A stretch of DNA of 9,912 nucleotides from Ignavibacteria bacterium UBA4661. Its GTDB lineage: Bacteria; Bacteroidota; Ignavibacteria; Kapaibacteriales; UBA4661. Positions 7,680 to 9,912 of this stretch are shown piece by piece. Location of the stretch: assembly GCA_002405405.1 (NCBI GenBank), contig DHLT01000143.1, positions 22,606 through 32,517 on the forward strand. The letters run 5' to 3'. Both the position numbers and the translations under genes were made by a program. Each line of letters opens with the position of its first letter. The first letter of the stretch is position 1. The notes beneath the pieces were generated by a model that saw only the letters and a program-made list of their open reading frames with translations, made no database searches and was not told the origin of the DNA.

Positions 7680-8288
7680 ATGCTACTTACTTTTGAAGGA
7701 ATCGACGGTTCGGGAAAATCTACGCAGATACGTTTGCTGAAAGAACACTTGGAAGCAAAAGGACATGTTGTGCATTTGGTACGTGAGCCGGGACATACCA
7801 GTATATCAGAGGCAATTCGGACGATCTTGCTGAACAAGCAATTTCATGATATGACAGATCGAACAGAGTTATTGCTTTTTAATGCAGCACGAGCACAGTT
7901 GGTTGAACGCGTAATTCGTCCGGCATTAGATCGCGGTGAGATAGTTCTCTGTGACCGCTTTTATGATTCATCTTTTGCATATCAAGGATTCGGTCGGGGT
8001 ATTGATCTTGATGTGGTAAGGGCATGTATTGAGATTGCAACAAATGGACTTGTACCACATAAAACGTTTTACATGCGTATTCCTGTAGAAATCAGCATTG
8101 CGCGCTCGGCAGAAAAGCATTTAGATCGTATGGAAATTGCCGGATATGATTTTTTCCTTCGTGTTATCGAAGGATATGAGTATTTATGCAAGTCTGAGCC
8201 GCATCGCATTGTGTCGTGCGATGGCACTCTGCCAGCCGATGTTCTGCATCGCGTTGTTTTTCAGCATTTACCACAGCTTCTTTCATAG
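7680..8288 (+). CDS. tmk: Thymidylate kinase (dTMP kinase)
   Basis: 202 residues, close to the usual size of 200-215. It phosphorylates dTMP to dTDP with ATP in the cytoplasm, an essential step of dTTP synthesis. Motifs in order: P-loop GIDGSGKST (residues 7-15) near the N-terminus; REPGHT (35-40), the dTMP-binding segment that is usually REPGGT; DRFYDSSFAYQGFGRG (92-107), with the DR[FYH] motif and the substrate-binding AYQG; and the LID segment ARSAEKHLDRME (141-152), rich in basic residues. The P-loop has Gly rather than Arg after the Asp, and the basic residues are in the LID, as in the bacterial (type II) enzymes. The C-terminal helix is complete. It starts 49 bases after the HEAT-cyclophilin gene and is probably co-transcribed with it. 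The only oddity is His for the second Gly of REPGGT. Confidence 0.97.
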   Translation: MLLTFEGIDGSGKSTQIRLLKEHLEAKGHVVHLVREPGHTSISEAIRTILLNKQFHDMTDRTELLLFNAARAQLVERVIRPALDRGEIVLCDRFYDSSFAYQGFGRGIDLDVVRACIEIATNGLVPHKTFYMRIPVEISIARSAEKHLDRMEIAGYDFFLRVIEGYEYLCKSEPHRIVSCDGTLPADVLHRVVFQHLPQLLS

Positions 8289-8350
8289 CTTCATCGCCCG
8301 TATTTCTCTCATAAGCAACATAACTTTGTATCATCTGATTCGTGTATAGT

Positions 8351-9912
8351 ATGAACACATGGCATTCTTTGAATATCGCCGCAATAACAGAACATTTTCA
8401 TACTTCGACTGAGTCGGGGTTGACAACTCAAGCAATTGCAAGCAGTCGCTCGCAATATGGCTACAACGAACTTCCGCCACCTCCTGAAGAATCGAAACTG
8501 CTTCTTTTCTTGAAGCAATTCAATGACCCCATCATCTACATCTTGATTGCCGCCGGGATTATTAACGGGCTCGTTTCCGATATGACAGACGCTGCCGTCA
8601 TTGCCTTTGTAGTTTTCTTATATACGATTATTGGATTTGTTCTAGAAAGTCGAGCCGCCGCTGCACTCGAATCACTAAAGTCTTTTTCACCTGCGATGGC
8701 ACGTGTCGTTCGCGATGGTGTACAAATTGATCTCGAAGCCCGTGAGATTGTTCCGGGCGATATTATTCTTCTTGAAAGTGGTATGCGAGTACCAGCCGAT
8801 GCCCGATTAGTAGACTCATCATCGTTGTTGATTGATGAATCCATGCTTACGGGTGAGTCGGTAGCGGCAGAGAAAAAACACTCAGCCGCTGTTGCTCCTG
8901 ATGCCTCGTTGGGTGATCGTGTTACGATGGTCTATTCCGGTGCCGTAGTCGTTCGAGGTCGAGGCAGAGCCATTGTTACCAACATCGGTGAAAAAACAGA
9001 AATCGGCATCATTTCAAAAGCATTGACGGAAGTAGAAGAGCAATCATCACCTCTTGAAGAGCGATTGGAGGACTTCGGTAAAAAACTGTCGATTGCTATC
9101 ATGACAACCATGGCAATCATTTTTGTCGCAGGAATTTTCCGAGACGGACAGATAGGTGAAGGCGAAATTTTGAAAATGCTTCTTACATCTGTGGCTCTTG
9201 CGGTATCGGCTATTCCCGAAGGTTTGCCGGTGTCTGTTACTGTGACGCTCTCTATTGGATTGTATCAAATGGCAAAACGAAATGCCATTATTCGCAAATT
9301 GCCCGCAGTAGAAACACTGGGTTCTACTACTGTGATTTGCTCTGATAAAACAGGAACACTGACACAAAATCAAATGACAGCAGTACATCTGTTTACTCAT
9401 AGCGGTCAGTATGATATTACGGGAACAGGTTATGGTAAAAAAGGTGAGATTGTTGCAAAAGGATCAGTACAAGCTACAGAGAATAAAGCCGTAGAGTGGA
9501 GTGTGCGTATTGGTGCATTATGTTCAGAAACACGCTTGGAAGATGCCGGTGAAAGCTTTACCGTTGTTGGCGACCCGACGGAAGCGGCACTCTTGGTCTT
9601 GGGACATAAAGCAAAATTTCAAGAGCAATGGGCTGTCACGGTGGATATGCCATTCGAATCAGAATTGCAATTCATGGGGGTTAATGCAAAGCGTGGTGAT
9701 GAACAGTATGTCTTGATCAAAGGTGCGCCCGAGGTTATTGCACAAAAATGCTCCGCAATGCTTGCCGCTCATGGGGAAGAAGTTGCGTTGAGTATCGATA
9801 CCATTACACGCTGCGTTGAAGAATATTCAGGTGAAGGATTACGCGTACTCGGTTTAGCATATCGAAAAACAGAGCAAGCTTATTCACATGATGATATCGT
9901 TGCTGAGGGCAA
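8351..9912 (+). CDS. P2-type cation-transporting P-type ATPase, N-terminal part (3'-partial)
   Basis: 520 codons are visible before the window ends; the family is usually about 850-950 residues, so roughly the C-terminal 40% is missing. Cation-ATPase N-terminal domain at 3-60 (WHSLNI, GLTTQAI, YGYNELP), TM1-TM2 near 58-97, actuator domain with LTGES (166-170), TM3 near 246-263, TM4 with VSAIPEGLP (285-293), phosphorylation site DKTGT (Asp 332), and nucleotide-binding KGAPE (457-461). It would couple ATP hydrolysis to ion transport across the inner membrane. TM4 with PEGLP and its Glu 290 is like calcium pumps (P2A), but Na+/K+- or Mn-type pumps share it, and the deciding TM5-TM6 residues are not in view, so the ion is left open. 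The start is ATG 8351 or in-frame GTG 8342, bounded by a TGA at 8336. No clear Shine-Dalgarno site is seen. Confidence 0.95.
   Translation, partial: MNTWHSLNIAAITEHFHTSTESGLTTQAIASSRSQYGYNELPPPPEESKLLLFLKQFNDPIIYILIAAGIINGLVSDMTDAAVIAFVVFLYTIIGFVLESRAAAALESLKSFSPAMARVVRDGVQIDLEAREIVPGDIILLESGMRVPADARLVDSSSLLIDESMLTGESVAAEKKHSAAVAPDASLGDRVTMVYSGAVVVRGRGRAIVTNIGEKTEIGIISKALTEVEEQSSPLEERLEDFGKKLSIAIMTTMAIIFVAGIFRDGQIGEGEILKMLLTSVALAVSAIPEGLPVSVTVTLSIGLYQMAKRNAIIRKLPAVETLGSTTVICSDKTGTLTQNQMTAVHLFTHSGQYDITGTGYGKKGEIVAKGSVQATENKAVEWSVRIGALCSETRLEDAGESFTVVGDPTEAALLVLGHKAKFQEQWAVTVDMPFESELQFMGVNAKRGDEQYVLIKGAPEVIAQKCSAMLAAHGEEVALSIDTITRCVEEYSGEGLRVLGLAYRKTEQAYSHDDIVAEG

Noticed and set aside
9047..9400. 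117-codon minus-strand frame opposite the P-type ATPase
   Set aside because: It is antisense to the conserved TM4 and DKTGT region; it is a shadow frame.
1..9912. CRISPR array, tRNA, rRNA, transposase, phage or toxin-antitoxin genes
   Set aside because: I looked for them and saw no regularly spaced direct repeats, cloverleaf-like sequences, or recombinase or toxin motifs.

Overview
The window holds four protein-coding genes, all on the + strand, and no RNA gene, CRISPR array or insertion sequence that I can recognise. The likely source is a Gram-negative bacterium of the Bacteroidota/Ignavibacteria/Kapabacteria (FCB) type. This rests on the style of a giant low-complexity beta-strand-repeat surface protein and on a secreted HEAT-repeat/cyclophilin fusion. 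It is an inference, because there is no taxonomic marker such as rRNA here.

Layout: (1) Positions 2-5038 are the 3' part of a very large Ser/Thr/Asn/Gly-rich secreted or surface protein. Its start lies before the window. It is built of long tandem modules of about 805-826 residues (about 2.4 kb): the latter part of one copy, one full copy, and the first part of a third copy in which the protein ends. No recognisable C-terminal sorting or anchoring domain is present. (2) Positions 5039-5467 are non-coding and carry a strong rho-independent terminator at 5315-5349. (3) Positions 5468-7630 encode an exported 720-residue protein with a signal peptide, a long HEAT-like alpha-helical region and a C-terminal cyclophilin-type peptidyl-prolyl isomerase domain. 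(4) Positions 7680-8288 encode thymidylate kinase (tmk). (5) From 8351 to the window end runs the N-terminal half of a P2-type cation-transporting P-type ATPase, cut by the window edge.

The last three genes are closely spaced (49 and 62 bases) and may be co-transcribed, though they do not form an obvious pathway: a periplasmic folding or scaffold protein, an essential dTTP-synthesis enzyme and a membrane cation pump. The terminator at 5315-5349 separates the surface-protein gene from this group. I found no clear new defence, mobile or RNA-based system. The points most worth a second look are the modular giant protein with its abrupt Cys-containing end, the HEAT-cyclophilin fusion, and the structured intergenic region before the terminator.
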